From JBKEDH01 sp047975295 (GTDB taxonomy: Bacteria > Bacteroidota > Bacteroidia > Flavobacteriales > Flavobacteriaceae), in NCBI GenBank assembly GCA_047975295.1, contig JBKEDH010000005.1, forward strand, positions 1 through 14,253: a stretch of DNA of 14,253 nt. The letters are read 5' to 3'. The notes beneath the pieces were generated by a model. It was not told the DNA's origin, did not search any database, and worked only from the letters and a program-made list of their open reading frames with translations. The position numbers and the translations under genes were made by a program. Below, in pieces: positions 14,162 through 14,253 of the stretch (its first letter is position 1; each line of letters starts with the position of its first letter).

Positions 14162-14253
14162 GCGCAAAAATAACAATTGATTTTATATTGACGCATTAGC
14201 ATTCTTTTTTTTTGAAAAATTTTGTGTTCGGAAAAATTGAAGCAGAGAAAAAA
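14133..14253. repeat. Terminal direct repeat, right copy
   Basis: This is the second copy of the 121-bp terminal repeat. It covers the guaA 5' end (start codon at 14159-14161) and the 92 bp upstream of it. If the ends are joined, the IS1-like element lies 92 bp upstream of the guaA start codon. No purine riboswitch-like structure or convincing promoter was recognised in these 92 bp, which are A/T-rich with a run of nine T. Confidence 0.95.

Noticed and set aside
1..14253. A plasmid or phage genome, because the ends overlap
   Set aside because: No replication initiator, partition, mobilisation, capsid or lysis gene is present, and the genes are core chromosomal ones. The only mobile DNA is a pair of dead IS elements.

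Overview
The window looks like a chromosomal segment of a Bacteroidota bacterium, most likely Flavobacteriia. The evidence is AT-rich DNA, almost no Shine-Dalgarno sequences, several TAnnTTTG -7 boxes of the Bacteroidota sigma factor, and a secreted subtilisin-like protease with a type IX secretion (T9SS) sorting domain. The order guaA / LysM-substrate-binding protein / DUF3820 / pyrG / yidC also resembles flavobacterial genomes as I remember them. There are no plasmid replication, mobilisation, phage or CRISPR genes.

Layout. Bases 1-121 and 14133-14253 are identical, so the assembly closes into a 14,132-bp circle. Bases 1-29 repeat the 5' end of guaA. From about 122 to 1911 lies a dead IS1-family element (transposase on the minus strand). 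Its 3' end is split by a second, IS982-like element (182-1226, transposase on the plus strand). Removing the inner element plus one copy of the duplication TTACA restores the IS1 transposase C-terminus in frame. Both transposases carry inactivating lesions. The IS982-like element also has a striking 63-nt near-perfect hairpin just before its transposase.

From 1920 to 14161 every gene is on the minus strand. In transcription order they are: guaA (GMP synthase); a four-LysM protein with a C-terminal periplasmic-binding-type domain; a DUF3820 protein; pyrG (CTP synthase); yidC (membrane insertase) ending at a strong bidirectional hairpin terminator; a secreted MORN-repeat protein; mnmA (tRNA 2-thiouridylase); an S8 protease with a T9SS tail; and a nitronate monooxygenase/FabK-like flavoprotein. 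Within this set the tight units are LysM-DUF3820 (3-nt gap) and mnmA-protease-flavoprotein (23-nt and 0-nt gaps).

Functionally the segment is housekeeping: purine and pyrimidine nucleotide synthesis (guaA, pyrG), inner-membrane protein insertion (yidC), tRNA modification (mnmA), and envelope or secreted proteins. The unusual parts are the nested IS pair, its hairpin, and the fact that a chromosomal segment closes on itself through that IS. The two outer flanks of the IS1-like element show no target duplication, so they probably come from two different insertion sites. Recombination between IS copies, a tandem duplication, or repeat collapse during assembly could each explain that.
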